Shown here in pieces: positions 1 to 11,911 of a stretch of 64,000 bases of DNA. The stretch is from NCBI RefSeq assembly GCF_025399195.1, contig NW_026252088.1, forward strand, positions 186,001 to 250,000, read 5' to 3'. Source of the DNA: Umbelopsis ramanniana AG. Taxonomy: Eukaryota > Mucoromycota > Umbelopsidomycetes > Umbelopsidales > Umbelopsidaceae. Position numbers and translations under genes: made by a program. The notes below the pieces were generated by a model. That model saw only the letters and a program-made list of their open reading frames with translations, made no database searches and was not told the DNA's origin. Numbering within the stretch: the stretch's first letter is position 1; each line of letters begins with the position of its first letter.

Positions 1-2073
1 AATCGCCTCCGCAGAAAACAAGCTGAGTGCCTTGCGGCCACTCTTGAGATCCTTCATTGACCATATTCCATATCTAAACAGGAGCAAGCAGATAAGAATC
101 AAAGGAATAAAGCCAAAAAAATAGTCGGCAAAAGATTACCTTCAAAAAACGAGACTTGGCAGCAACAATGGTTCCATCGGGTATGTTGACGTCGTCAACA
201 AAGCGAGCAAAGAGATCTGGTTGAGAGAGAGAGGCTACGGATGCACTGGCTGACACTTCCGATGGTTTCTCTACAATAGGAGCAGAGGAAGAGGCAACAG
301 ATGGTAGGCTTCTAACAGACAGTCTCTCAAGTTTGCAGTCAAGTTCGTTTACCGAAGACTGGTCAACGGTACGCGAGGAACTGTTTGAAAATAAAAATTA
401 GCATTTTCCATATTCGATATCAATATCAATATGCAGCCATTGTTAAAGCAAGATGACATACCTGGCATTAGGTGACCTTGGAAGTGAAGCTGTAGTAATA
501 CTCTGAGCGCCTTCTCGTTGTTTCATCTGTGGGGGAGCAAACGAAGGGAATTCTTTCTTTTCTTGATACAGGCTTGGCAGTAGCGGAACAATATTGGACA
601 GTATCTTATTCAACGGTGTCTTCACCTTCAAGAACACATGATGAGGGTTATGCTCTTCGGTTGCTTCACACTTGCTGCACAGATCGAAATCTTCACAATT
701 GCCACACTACAGCCATACAAATGCCATTTAGTACGCAGTTTCATTCCATGTAACGTTGTATAAACGAGCATTCTTACCTTGTAACGGATACCATAAATCC
801 ACTTGTCACATCCATCACAACGAACACCAGCGTGGTAGTTCGTGCTGTTTTCAGTCACTGGGGTTGGAGGATGAGGAGCTGTGCATCTCGTCCTGTGAGC
901 TCGGGTTATTTCGAATGCGTGCCCAGGATGCTGTGTGTCGGCCAAAGCAATGCATCTTTCGCACAAGTCGAAATCAGGGCAGTCCTTGCACTTATAGCGG
1001 GTTCCACTTATGACAGAATCGCAGAAGTCACAACTGGCAATGGGCATAGGGTGAGGCATACGGTTTCGATGAAATCCACGAGTTCGATTTTGTTGCGAAT
1101 GTCGATGAGGATGTGAGTGAGGGTGCGAGTTACAAAGAGAAGGAGAAGAGGACTGCATAGCACTGAACCGGTGATGAGAAGGATGATTGTGCTGTCCAGC
1201 AGTCTTGCAACCATCGCAAAGATCATAGTCTCGGCAGTCTTGGCATTTCCAACGAGTTCTGGAAACTTCTAGCTTAGCATAAAGGAGAACAATGCAAAAA
1301 ATGGACACGTAGTTCAAAAGATGACGTACCCTCGAACTGCGCGATAACAATGATCACACATGACATTGGTGTGAAGCGCTGTCTCAGGCTGCTGAGTAGG
1401 CACTGATTGGTTCGTAGCAGTGAATGGTTGTCTGGGCGAAGGATTGAAAGCTCGCTGCCAATTCTGAGTTGCAGTGTTAGCAGCAGCAGATGCAGCAGCA
1501 GCAATGGCAGATGCACTGGATTGGGCACTATCTTGAATAAAGGACATTTCTCGTTCCAGATGATCAACGAAATTTTGAGCTAAACCAGCCCAAGCATTAG
1601 AGGCAGCCGTATCTCCAGCGTTTTCTTTTTCAGCAGAGGGCTTCTGTTCACCTTTGTTTCCGGTTTTCTTGATAGTAAAGCGGCATGTTACACCCTTATT
1701 GGACGATATCTGCTGACTTTGGAACATGCTGAGAGCTTCCGCTAAATCTTGGTTCGAAGTAACGGTCACTTCATCCATATCATCGTCGGTATAATACACC
1801 TTGTAGGGCTCAGTCAAATTGAACATTCTAGCAAACTAGAAGGGAATATTTAGAAACGTTAATGTTCTTTGGAAGCCAAGAAAAAAAAATACTGCTGAGC
1901 AACCCATGAGGTTTATTTGCTCACGGTGGGGATGGAGTCGAACCTCCGCACAACTGCAGGTGTTTTCATACCTCGGCATGGAGTCTATCGTAGGTAAATG
2001 CCTGAGCATTAATGAACGAGATCCTCTTGAGCTCTGAATTATAGATAACTTTCACGACGATTTGGGGTGGCAT
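1..2073 (-). CDS. NBR1-like selective autophagy receptor (5' part, runs off the window)
   Basis: Cargo receptor of the NBR1 family, which binds ubiquitinated or other cargo and delivers it to autophagosomes or the vacuole. Six exons read on the minus strand: 2073-1972, 1835-1330, 1258-778, 706-462, 380-140, 73-1, all in phase. The order is a PB1 domain (residues about 3-85, acidic stretch YYTDDDMDEV), three ZZ zinc fingers (about 194-235, 279-320, 350-392; each with CxxC...CxxC plus His pairs, e.g. CDFC/CKDC), a low-complexity linker, then the start of the four-tryptophan (FW) domain from about residue 505 (FVDDVNIPDGT, then VNEGSQEWPQG). The C-terminal part, where LIR and UBA regions would be, lies outside the window. 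The PB1-ZZ-FW order is what identifies NBR1 rather than p62, which has no FW domain. The ATG at 2073 opens directly into PB1. Confidence 0.9.
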
Positions 2074-2281
2074 GCTGGATCGGAAGGGAAAGTGAAAAAA
2101 AGCCGTGGAGCGCCAAGTCCTAAAAAGCTGCGCCAAGTCCCTTTTTCTCATTAATGCCCTAATCAGTCACGAGCTTCTTTGCTTCTTTATTTTTGCATAT
2201 GGAAATGCTGCACTGCAAACTACGTTAAGCTCAATGCAAGAACAACTATTTCATCCTGGTTAAAGCTAACTAATACCAAAA

Positions 2282-3239
2282 TCATAATTGCTTGGCAGAC
2301 TCGATGGCCTCTTGTACAGCAACGTCAAGACCACTGGGCTTTACATTGGGGAACAAATCATTATCAACTGTATCAAAGTACATATCTCCATGTGCTGCCT
2401 TGATCAGTAACATGAAATAGAATGATGTGACGGTGTTCGGATTGGCATCAATAATCTCCTGTGCCTCGGCTTCTGTAAGTCTTGAAACTTTCAAGGGGGT
2501 TCCTACAGCTTTGAACCTCTCGATAATTTCATCAAAGCTTGTTTGCAAGCTTTTGACCTGCAGTGCTTTGTTTCTTGATACGGAGGGATTCTTCAAAATC
2601 TCCACGATGAATGAAGCAATATCCTTTCTGTATGTCAGAGTAAGTGGCACAGAGCTGTCACCGACAAGTCTTGCACTTCCCTCTTTAACGTCGAACCCGA
2701 ATAATGGGATAACGGTTTCATCAGCAAAAAGTGATACAAACAATAGAGTGTATTCCAGCCCATTCTTCACGATTTCCTCTTGGACGGCTCTCTTCGTTTC
2801 GAATACAGGACCAACCCTAATTTGAAATAATTGTTAAAGAAAAAGTTAACGGCTGACAGGTAAAAGTAAGAATGTTAACCTACGCCTTTTGAGAATTAAT
2901 GCCAAATTCGGATGGAATAAATCGTTTAACGCCAGCTCTAGCCGCTGCCTTAACCCACACCAACTGGCTTGCTAGAACACTTCCACCAATGGAACTGACA
3001 ACAGCGTCAATTCCTTGAAGAGCCTCGGTTACTGCATCTTCATCCGCTAAATCAAGGGCAGTAACTTGCACGCCTCTGGCCTTGAGATCATTAAACTTTT
3101 CTGGTTTTTCCTCAAAGCTTTCAGATCTTGTCAAAACCTTGACGGTGCTAAAAGCCTTGGATTCGAGTAAAGCGTCCACAAGATATGGACCGAGATCACC
3201 AGTAGCTCCAAAGACGGCGATGGATTTGAGGGAACTCAT
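2282..3239 (-). CDS. NmrA-like / isoflavone-reductase-type NAD(P)-binding protein, intron out of phase
   Basis: Short-chain reductase-like protein of the NmrA/PCBER group. Exon 1 (3239 to about 2884) starts MSSLKSIAVFGATGDLG, with the GxxGxxG dinucleotide-binding loop, and reaches the family motif KRFIPSEFG. Exon 2 (about 2816-2282) continues with VGPVFETKRAVQEE and ends ...ESAKQL. Substrate cannot be told from sequence; the family includes redox sensors as well as reductases. Oddity: the only good donor (GC|GTAGGT at 2883) leaves phase 2, while the only good acceptor (AAATTAG at 2817) needs phase 1. The two exons therefore do not join in frame by a GT-AG intron, and reading through meets a TAG at 2882-2880. 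It may be a young pseudogene, carry a one-base sequence error, or use an unusual junction. Confidence 0.7.
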
Positions 3240-4142
3240 ATTTTTGATAGGTTATATTTAAAATGCAGTATAATACTTGATAGACGGCAATGCTATTTTA
3301 TACTGATATCCATGATGACAAATGAATGCCTTGTCAATTTGTTCCAGTAACGCAATCGTCACCAAAAAAAAAAAAAAAAATCCAATTGAGCACGCCATTT
3401 CACCCAACACCACCAAAATTGGATTGAGTCTCCTGATACTTTCCAAAAACCAAAGGTTGATGAAGGTAATGACACCGAACGCCATGGAATCGCATCCTTC
3501 GCCATTGTAATAAACTTCTACCTGAACATACCGAGAAATTCATAGATAAAATAGAATAAAATTCAGAAAAAAGTAGGCGTTTTCAAGGAAATGTCTTTGC
3601 CGCATCAAGTAATTATATTGGATCGCTCATGTCTTTATTACAATCAGTATATTTAGCGTTTATGAAATAGATCAGCTTATAGAATAAGGCATTAAACTAA
3701 GCAACGGATAAGTCTCTAACTATCATTACGAATCGAACAGCTGCAGGTCGAAAATTACCAGCAGACATTCTCTATAATGATTTTAAATCATATATAATTT
3801 TAGAACAAGTTAAGCGGCAAGTGCATTAGTAAGATCAGTACCATTGGGCCTGATGTAAATTCAGTTTGTCCTACCACAATCCAAGCAGACAAGCCCCCTG
3901 ATAACAACAGAAAGGTATACCTCAGCTTAGCTAAGCGGCTCAGCACTTAGCAAGAAAATTCACCAAATCAGGATAAAAGTGTACAGGTTTCATCGCAAGA
4001 CAAATTGAAAGAGGGCGTTGAATCGCATTGGAGCCTTGTTAGAATGGATAGTGAGATAATACATTTGATGTGGATGATCTATGGATTTGTTACAATTTCT
4101 AGATATATAATTTATGTGTACACTAATGATCATTGCCAAAAT
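3240..4142. other. Intergenic, no gene seen
   Basis: About 900 bases between two minus-strand genes: the promoter of the NmrA-like gene and the 3' flank of the carrier gene. There is a 17-base A run near 3363-3380. Short open frames here have no family likeness. No RNA gene or repeat recognised. Confidence 0.6.
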
Positions 4143-5376
4143 CTATGAACTGTTCTCTGTGGCATTTTCACGAAGGTATTGAGAAAGCCGCTCATACACC
4201 ACAAATGTGATGCAAGTACCCGGCAGCACTCGAATAATATTGGGTGAAAGTCCCTTGTAAAAGCCTATATAACCTTCTGCTCTGTAAATCTGTCGAATGC
4301 AATCGACAACTCCTTTGTATTTATCTTGAGTGGTTTGGTTCTGGAAACGACTTCGAAGCACTTGATATGGATAAGTGGCGATAGTGGCAGTTACTTTGCT
4401 AGAAGCTGCCATGACCAGATATTCCACTGTACTAAGTCTTTCAACATCCAGGTCCTCCATACCCTGCTTTTCTCGAATACTTTTCCTCCATTTCTTCATT
4501 TCCTCATACGCCATAAATTGAATGGCTCCATGTGAAACACCAAACAGCGCTGGTACCATTCCTCGATAGAGACCACGAATACCCTCTTCCGTAGCTAATC
4601 GACTTAATCCATTGAACAGACCAGTGTATGCGCCAGGTGTATATCTTGTTGTGGTGCACATACGAGTTTTAATAACCCAGAATGGATTTGTAAAGACCGC
4701 TGTGATGGCGCCTGTAGAGAATGAAATGGGGTTATAAGCACCAAGAGCAGCATCATAATGAAATTCAAAATGTGACATACCAGCCTCTGCAGAAGCAGTC
4801 AAATGTTGTATTGGAGACAGTTTTCCTTCTTCGTTCTTCGGCATGTGCTTTTTTATCAGACTATACCTGTAAAAATTTTTGACATGCACAATGGATGAGG
4901 TTCACAGTGGGCCATTGCAGGTGAACCGTTTGCAAATATTGCTTACTTACCACCAAAAGTACAAACTCCAACTCGCCGTTGCTCCTGCTATGTTTGGCGT
5001 GACTCCACGATATAGTCCACGCCATACACCTTCGTTTCTTACTATTTTCTGGAAAGACCTGACGGTTCCTCCAATAAGTGGTCGTTGCTCAGATTTCTTT
5101 CGCTCATCGACTGCCCTTAATAATGAGTACAGATAATAAAACAGAAAGGTACAAAGGGCTCGAACAAGTACCTTGGAATCTAATCTTTATGACATCCAGT
5201 GGGTGTAAAATTACTGTCGAGACTAACCCGGCTCCGAAACCAGCCAGAGCTTGATCCTGGCAAGGAAAGGGGAATTTGAGAACATGTCATTCATATGTAT
5301 AAGCAAACGTATCTTTCACTCGGAACGTAAGGCTTACCAGGTGTGGTGAGCTGGTGTATGACTTGGAAGTTGACAT
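4143..5376 (-). CDS. FLX1: Mitochondrial carrier, FAD/folate transporter type (Flx1/SLC25A32)
   Basis: Inner-membrane mitochondrial carrier of the SLC25 family, 312 residues (yeast Flx1 311, human SLC25A32 315). Exons: 5376-5338, 5256-5172, 5110-4951, 4866-4781, 4711-4143, in phase throughout. Three carrier repeats are visible: PLDVIKIRFQ in the first, NPFWVIKTRM in the second, ATYPYQVLRSR in the third, each PxD/PxW/YPY followed by a basic residue. The tryptophan-bearing second signature (PFWVIKTRM) and the stretch VTPNIAGATASWSLYFW are typical of the FAD/folate branch, where Flx1 carries FAD across the inner membrane. Substrate is inferred from subfamily likeness; a pyrimidine-nucleotide carrier is the main alternative. 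The start is the first ATG and gives a short N-terminus as usual. Confidence 0.88.
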
Positions 5377-6493
5377 AGTCTATACCCCTTCTTCACAGTA
5401 TGTTGGAAGCCCGGCTCCATTTTCATGTCTGTTTTTTGCCTTTCAGTCGCACAGTCACATGACTTGCCTCTGCAGCAAAATTCGGAACTCATTGTTCATG
5501 GCACACACGCTTTAACTTCGAGTGATCCTTCGCCAACCAACCAACACTTTTGACACCACACGATACCACTCCATCTCAAATGAAAAATATAAAAATTGTT
5601 TTCCACCCAATCAAAGCCAACTACATCATTTCATTTCACATCGTCTTTATGTTTCTCAAACAACATGACCAAATAACAGATATGCAGGTAAGAATAGATC
5701 GAATAAATTGAAAAATATGTTTCATATGGAACATTCTTGACTTGGCTCAAGAGCGGCAAATAGGTAATTGCGCTTCTTATTTTACTGCTCTTCTTATGGG
5801 TGTAGTTGTAACGAGCTTCGGGTGAATTATCGTCACCATGTGCATGGAAAGCTCCTATCCTCAATAACGGCTATCCCGCCAGCATAAACTTTTTAAGGGT
5901 GCTAACCATGGAATCGGGTAAAAGTTGGCGCTGGACCCAGCGGAAGACTTTTTGCAGCTCAGCAAATTCTCAAACTGATAGGCTGTGAAGCGGTTCATTA
6001 AAAGAAACCTCCACATTACCCTTTTAGCCATTTATAACTCCGAGCTCATTAGCCTTGGGATGTGATCTGAGAAATTCATCCCATTGGACCTATTTTACAA
6101 GCAGCCAGCGGAGGAGGGGGTTTGAACCCACCTTACCGTCGATATAATTAAGATACCCTCAAGTGGCTAAGGATAAGCATTGGTTGGCATGGACCTCATT
6201 AACCACATGTCTTTACTCTATTTGTAGGATGTGGTGTTTTACTAGGGGAATCAAGGCATTGAAGCAGTGCTATGGGCAAGTTTTATTCTGTTTATCTGAA
6301 GGTGATTGGAGAAAGTAGGAAGAGCGCTAAGGGGATCATCATCGCCCTCAACTTGATGTCTTAATTTGGCAGCAGCGGGCACGTGTGAATTTCATTGGCA
6401 GTTTGACAACTCACGTGTGGAACATGAGCACGCATGATTGGATGAATCAAGCATTGGCTACTGGCACACACACCACTCGTGCCTCTACCTTAA
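5377..6493. promoter_or_regulatory. Divergent promoter region between the carrier and the bHLH gene
   Basis: About 1.1 kb separating two genes transcribed away from each other. It holds two CACGTG E-boxes next to the bHLH gene (listed separately) and a T-loop-like tract near 6120 (plus strand GGTTTGAACCCACC) that does not fold into a tRNA. No coding frame with family likeness. Confidence 0.6.
6380..6417. promoter_or_regulatory. Pair of CACGTG E-boxes upstream of the bHLH gene
   Basis: Two exact palindromic CACGTG boxes at 6380-6385 and 6412-6417, 32 bp apart (about three helical turns) and about 77-114 bp before the ATG at 6494. CACGTG is the preferred site of bHLH proteins with a His/Glu/Arg basic region, which is what the downstream gene encodes, so self-regulation is possible. 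Confidence 0.45.
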
Positions 6494-8147
6494 ATGTTAT
6501 CACAGACTCCACCATGTCGAGCCTCTTTTTCTCTTTCCTCGCTATTAATGACTAATACTTCGCCTATACCAAGTCCTTCAAGCCAACCACCAAAAAAGAG
6601 AAAGCGTCCTTCCAGCCATGATGAATCCGACAAATCCAGGAAAACAGATCAAATTAGCAGAGACAGCCATAGTGAAGCTTCCACCTCGCCACAGGTTGCG
6701 TCCACACCACCTTTTTCTCCAATGATGTATCAACAACAGCCTGGTCCTCAACATCCGCATGGGCCATTTGGTCCACCATCGTGTCCGCTACCTCCTCCTT
6801 TGGTTCAGATTCATCCACACATGGTGTCCGTCATACCAGGCACGGCAACAGCATACTATCATCCTGGGTTGTCACCGCAGCTTTATCCTCATTACGGCCC
6901 TCCTCAGCGATATTCGCCCACATCGGCTGTAGTTTCGGCTCCCAATTCACCACATACCTCAATTTCTCCAGCCGGCACACGGTATAATGCTATACTTCCC
7001 AAGAAAGAGTCAGAGGCTGCGGATTCGAAGGGAACGAAGGGGGCTCCTCAACCAATGTCTACCATGCCACCACCGTCACCTAATATGACATATACTCAGC
7101 ATGCACCCATGTATCATCCTGGCCATCAGTACGTGCAAATATCACCACAATTACCTCCCAACATGGTTCCGGTGACCCCGCCGACGTCTGGGTATATGCA
7201 CCCAAACCTCTCCCCATCGTTAAGCCCCTCCTTTGACGGTTCAGATCGCAATCGCAGAGTTTCTTCTATTTCCTCACTCGGGACCACAGCTGATCAACGA
7301 GAACAAGCAAGGAAGGAATCACATTCTGCTATTGAACGTAGACGACGAGAACGCATTAACGATAAGGTGAGTCAGTGGCGGGAAATAACAGTACATAAAT
7401 TTGTCAAGTATACTAACGTCACTCGCTTTATAGATTTTGCAATTGAAACAACTCATACCATCATGTGCGGATCAAGATCATTTGCACAAAATGAGTATTC
7501 TTCAGAGTGCCATCGATTACATCGCTTATCTGAAGGAAGTCATAGAGAAACAAGGTGGCAAGGATCTCTTGCATGGCAAATTAGCCATTAAGACCGTGCG
7601 ATCCATGTTACCAAAAGAGGTTGAGGCGTTCACTGGCCAATTTTCTGTCAAAAGTCGAACATCCATCAGCTCAATGGATTCCAACACGCCCTCCCCTGCA
7701 TGGACAGCCAAGCAATCTACTGAAATCGTACAGCAAATGGATCTTGGGCCTCCTCTGGCGGTCCCCACAAAGGAAAGAGAACAAGCAGAAGAAGATGAGC
7801 AATCAGAGTACCATAGCGAGTCGGAATCGTCTACCTCCTCAAAATTGGCTGCTGTTGCTGCTACAGAGACCAAGGAAATTGATTCATCCTCGCGATCACC
7901 ATCAGGCAAAGCTTCAGATGATGGCTATGACTCTGCCACCACTCCTCTTAAGCCAAGTGATCTCATGAAGAAACCTCTACGACAAACATCGCACCCACCT
8001 AATGATGCAACCACTGATAACGTTACGGAGAAGGACGCTACGAAGGCTAATGAGAATGATACTTCTGCTGGTCCAGAGCAATGTGCTCGTTCCCTTCAAG
8101 CTCAACAAAACGAGAGCTCCATGAGCGTTAGTCAGATGCTTTGCTGA
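6494..8147 (+). CDS. bHLH transcription factor
   Basis: Basic helix-loop-helix DNA-binding protein of 528 residues. Exons 6494-7366 and 7434-8147; the single intron (donor GTGAGT, branch site TACTAAC at about 7411, acceptor TTATAG) cuts the bHLH domain right after the basic region, in phase 0. The basic region HSAIERRRRERINDK has the His, Glu and Arg of proteins that read CACGTG. Helix 1, loop and helix 2 follow (LKQLIPSC...KMSILQSAIDYIAYLKEV), spanning about residues 276-345. The N-terminal 270 residues are rich in Pro, Ser, Tyr and His (likely activation region); the C-terminal part is acidic and Ser/Thr rich. A second ATG lies at 6548, so the first 18 residues are uncertain. Target genes cannot be named from sequence. 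Confidence 0.88.
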
Positions 8148-8910
8148 AGAAGGATGAGTACACACGCATATACTTATCCATCAAGCGCATTTTCCTACTA
8201 TTTCCGCTCTTAATATCTCTGGCCGGGCGACTTAGACATGCATTTCACTCTATTGTCATTTCGGATGATAACGCACACTCCTGTAAATAGATGCCATCAA
8301 TTCATATTCATACCTAGTTGCAATCGAAAACCACAAGGTATACCTTGGTTTCCTCTGAGTGTTAGTAAAATGAAAACCAGAAAATAAATACACCCACACA
8401 CCCTTGTTTCAAATTTTGCATTTCTGGTACCTTGAAGGCTTTTGTGTCACAATACTTTCTGGCACCGCCTTAGTAAATTGCGATTTGTTCTATGAACCAC
8501 TTGCTTGTCGGATGCACTGAATGAATTCCATAGCATATCGAACTAAGCGACTTTAATTTTTGTGGTGTTTTTCTATGCTTCTCGTTCTGGTTGTGGCAAA
8601 CTCGTCCATCGTAAAATGGTTACATTGTCATGCACGTGGACTCCAATGGTTCACAATAGTAGATTTTTTCTTCAATTATTGATGCAGCCGACCTGTTTAG
8701 AAGATATTCTTCAGCTTATACCGTTGCACATTGCATGAGATCTTAAACCGCCAACGACTGGAACAAAAAAGAATTGATAACCTCGACTCAGTGGGCCAAA
8801 GTGCCTGTCGCCTGAGCTGAAAAATAGAAAGTCACATCTTTTTGTGAAAATGCAGCCAGTCCAATCAACTGCCATAGCCCCCGTTCATTCACTGTTAGCA
8901 AATCCCCATC
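8148..8910. promoter_or_regulatory. Intergenic region before squalene synthase, with one E-box
   Basis: 3' flank of the bHLH gene followed by the squalene synthase promoter. One CACGTG box lies at 8633-8638, about 275 bp before the ATG. Nothing else recognised. Confidence 0.5.
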
Positions 8911-10582
8911 ATGTTGGACGTCCTCCTTGCCTCCATCGGCCATCCATCCGAGCTTAGTGCTCTCATTACATACAAGTTCTTCAAGCCTGAATCCAACATC
9001 AACCGCAACCAAAAACTCATTGCTAACAACGAAAGAAAGAAGAGGTGCTACGACTTTTTGGATAAGGTACGGGTTTGGTCATCTGGACCTGTCATGCCCC
9101 CCCCTTGTCACTAACACACGAATCGCGTTCTGGTAGACATCACGTAGTTTCAGCGCAGTCATCCAAGAACTCGATGATGAATTAAGAGATGCCGTAAGTC
9201 TTGTTTTTTTTTTCAAACACTTGACACTACTGTTGGCTTGTCTCCACGCGGTCACACTCACAGACACCATCCTCATTGCCATACCAATCTTCTAGATCTG
9301 CTTGTTCTACTTGGTGCTTCGAGGATTGGATACTATTGAGGATGATATGACTTTGGACCTCGACAGAAAGTGTGAATTGCTTCGATCTTTCGACAAAATC
9401 ATTTTCCAACGTGGATGGAATTTTAAAGAAAGTCAGTATCAGCGTTGGGTGGTGCAAGATAAAGATAGGTAGCTGAGGATATGTACATTAACCAGGATAT
9501 CTTTTTATGTTGGGTGGTGTCATTAGACGGTCCCAATGAAAAGGATCGTCATCTTCTTGTCGACTTCCAGATTGTCATTGAGGAATTCCTTGAACTTCCC
9601 AAGAAGTTCCAGGATGTTATTGCCGATATCACCAATCAAATGGGTAATGGTATGGCTGATTATGCCTCTGGCGATCACAGAGAGAACACTGCCGTGGCCA
9701 CCATCAAGGACTTTGACCTCTACTGCCATTATGTTGCTGGTTTGGTAGGATGGGGTTTGTCTGACCTTTTTGCCGCTTCTGGTCTTGAAGATCCTTCCAT
9801 TGCCAAAGACAAGCGACTCTCTGACTCCATGGGTATGTTCTTGCAAAAGACCAACATCATTCGCGATTACCGCGAAGATTTGGATGATGGAAGACAATTC
9901 TGGCCCAAGGAAATCTGGGGAAAATATACCGATGATTTTGCTGGACTTGTCAAGCCTGAGAACGCTAAGACGGTAAGGTGTTTTATGCAAATTGGTTGAA
10001 GACGTGCTTAGTTGAGCACCCAGTAGCTAACGGTTTTCCTCTTCTCTCAGGCTCAAGCTGTTTTGAGTGCTATGGTTCTCAACGTCTTGGAACACATTCC
10101 CGATGTTCTTACTTACCTAAAGTCATTGAAGAACCAGTCTGTCTTCAACTTCTGTGCCATTCCTCAAGTTATGGCTATTGCTACACTCGCCCTTGTTTTT
10201 AACAACCAGGATGTCTACCATCGCAATGTCAAAATCAGAAAGGGTACAGCCGTCAAGCTTATTATGGCTTCCACCAACATGGATAACGTTGTTGCTATCT
10301 TCCGAGAGTACATTCACGTTCTTTCCACTAAGAACGATGCTGCGGATCCTAACTTTATTAACATTTCCATCGCCGTTGGCAAGGTGAGTTTCCTTTGGCT
10401 GTGTGGAAATTGGGTGAGTGGCCATTCCTAACGATATCCCCTTCTAGGCCGAACAATGGATCACCACCAACCTCCCCGATTCTCCTCGTACGCTTGCCAA
10501 GCGCTCAGACTCTTCGTCGACCTTCATTATGCTGGCCGTTTTAGCCAGTCTTGCTGCCATCATCTTGAATGCCTACAAATGA
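8911..10582 (+). CDS. ERG9: Squalene synthase (farnesyl-diphosphate farnesyltransferase)
   Basis: Joins two farnesyl diphosphates head to head via presqualene diphosphate and reduces the product to squalene with NADPH, the first committed step to ergosterol, on the ER membrane. Exons: 8911-9066, 9137-9193, 9296-9431, 9527-9972, 10051-10383, 10448-10582; 420 residues (yeast 444). Both Asp-rich Mg-binding motifs are present: DTIED (83-87) and DYRED (230-234), followed by LDDGRQFWPKEIW. The TSRSFSAVI motif opens exon 2 and GPNEKDRHLL opens exon 4. A hydrophobic C-terminal helix (about 400-417, FIMLAVLASLAAIIL) is the ER anchor. The third intron uses the weaker donor GTCAGT, but only this choice keeps the frame. 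Key residues look intact. Confidence 0.96.
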
Positions 10583-10980
10583 TACCCGAACTCACGAATA
10601 TCTCCATCCTGACATTGTGGCCAGGATGTCAACCTCCTGCATCTATCGTGCGATTTGGTCTCTCACTTTTCTCCCCCCTCATTCAATATAATATTTAAAA
10701 GCATTCGATCTAGCGGCTCTGACAGATCGGATTTGCCCAATTATTCCGTTCAAACCTGGATATAACAAATAAAGAAAATATATATTAAAAAAGAAAAAAG
10801 GTAGAACTATTACAAAGGAAAAAGCTCAGCTCGTCTCCATAAATAATCTATCACCATTGCTCGATGATAATGAGCACGAAGGTGTGCTCTGCGATTTAGA
10901 TATATTAACAGGAAAGTAAGACTAAAAAAAAGGTGGGGGAGAGATATGGCGGCTTTTTCTTTTCATATACATGGGTGCAG
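10583..10980. other. Convergent 3' flanks
   Basis: About 400 A/T-rich bases between convergent genes, with AATAAA-like signals on the plus strand near 10768 (aacaaataaagaaaa). No gene seen. Confidence 0.5.
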
Positions 10981-11911
10981 CTAACAAGACTCTTGAATAA
11001 CGTTCAAAAGATCTTGTATTTCTTTATCCTTTAACTGTAGCAGATGTCGAAACCTATTCATGGCCATCTGCATCTTGCCGATCTCATCATCGCGCTGATG
11101 GATTGTTTGCATCAAATCTTGTGCCCGCTTAGATTGATCCTATGGAACAAAAAAGATACCCCGAAGCAAACCAAAACAAAAGAGAAAGGCGTGGGTTAAC
11201 ATCCAATGTTGATCTGATATTGGTTATGATTATAATCACCTGAGTGTTCTTGGTCATCCTTGATATGCGGTCACGGCAATAGGCAATTTCCTCCTGCTGC
11301 TCGTCAAATATCAACTGAAGGCGATCACCATCCCACATGGCGACATCCGAGAGGGTTGAGCCATCATCTTCTTGTTCGTTGTCTTCTTCGTCGCTGGATA
11401 AGCCGAACGACATGCGGCATTTTGCCCGCCGATCCGATAATACACTAGATCTCGGGATAGATATGGTGGCTGGCTTGCGCGGCATAGTAGGTGGTGGTGA
11501 CAATGCAGGCATGAAATTGGCGGATTCTAGGCTGTGGGGTTCCATATCTGTCGATTCAGAGGCATCATCGCTAAAGCCATCTTCGGTGGTCCCCGATGAG
11601 AAGGTCCGCCATTCAGAATATTCATAGGTGGGTGTGGAAAACTTGCTTGCTAAGAGGGTCATGGAGTATGCATAAGTTACAGTTGAAAAAAGCAATGCAG
11701 TCTATGCCATGATCTCAAATGGTTTACCTAGATATTCACTTCGGGATGGAGTATAATAGGATAAGTCTTCAGTGGAGTCGAAACGCATTGGAAAAACCTG
11801 GCTACGCTGCAGTCTAATATTGTAACCTATATAAAAAGGGTTAATAACTTGCTAAAAATCGTGTGTGTACAATGTGTACGTACTGATATTGGAAACCGGC
11901 TCCTCCATCAT
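10981..11911 (-). CDS. Small coiled-coil protein of unknown function
   Basis: Not recognised. Four exons (11911-11884, 11826-11728, 11649-11240, 11139-10981) join in phase to 231 residues. The N-terminal half is Ser/Thr/Pro rich and acidic (SSGTTEDGFSDDASESTD, later SSDEEDNEQEDD), so probably disordered and phosphorylated. The C-terminal 100 residues are predicted to be helical with heptad-like spacing (LIFDEQQEEIAYCRDRISRM, then DEIGKMQMAMNRFRHLLQLKD and KEIQDLLNVI), suggesting a coiled coil. The start is one of two adjacent ATGs at 11911 and 11908; the first exon is only 28 nt, so an additional upstream exon is possible. No domain name can be given. Confidence 0.65.

Noticed and set aside
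1930-1960. T-loop-like sequence (minus strand GGAGGTTCGACTCC), possible tRNA
   Set aside because: The T-stem has a mismatch, there is no matching 5' acceptor strand or A box, and it lies inside the first intron of the NBR1-like gene.
3258-3485. 75-codon minus-strand frame with a run of Phe
   Set aside because: The Phe run is just a long homopolymer tract; no family likeness.
6105-6200. Second T-loop-like tract (minus strand GGTGGGTTCAAACCCCC), possible tRNA or tRNA-derived SINE
   Set aside because: Stem pairing is incomplete and no D arm, anticodon arm or acceptor partner can be drawn at the right distance.
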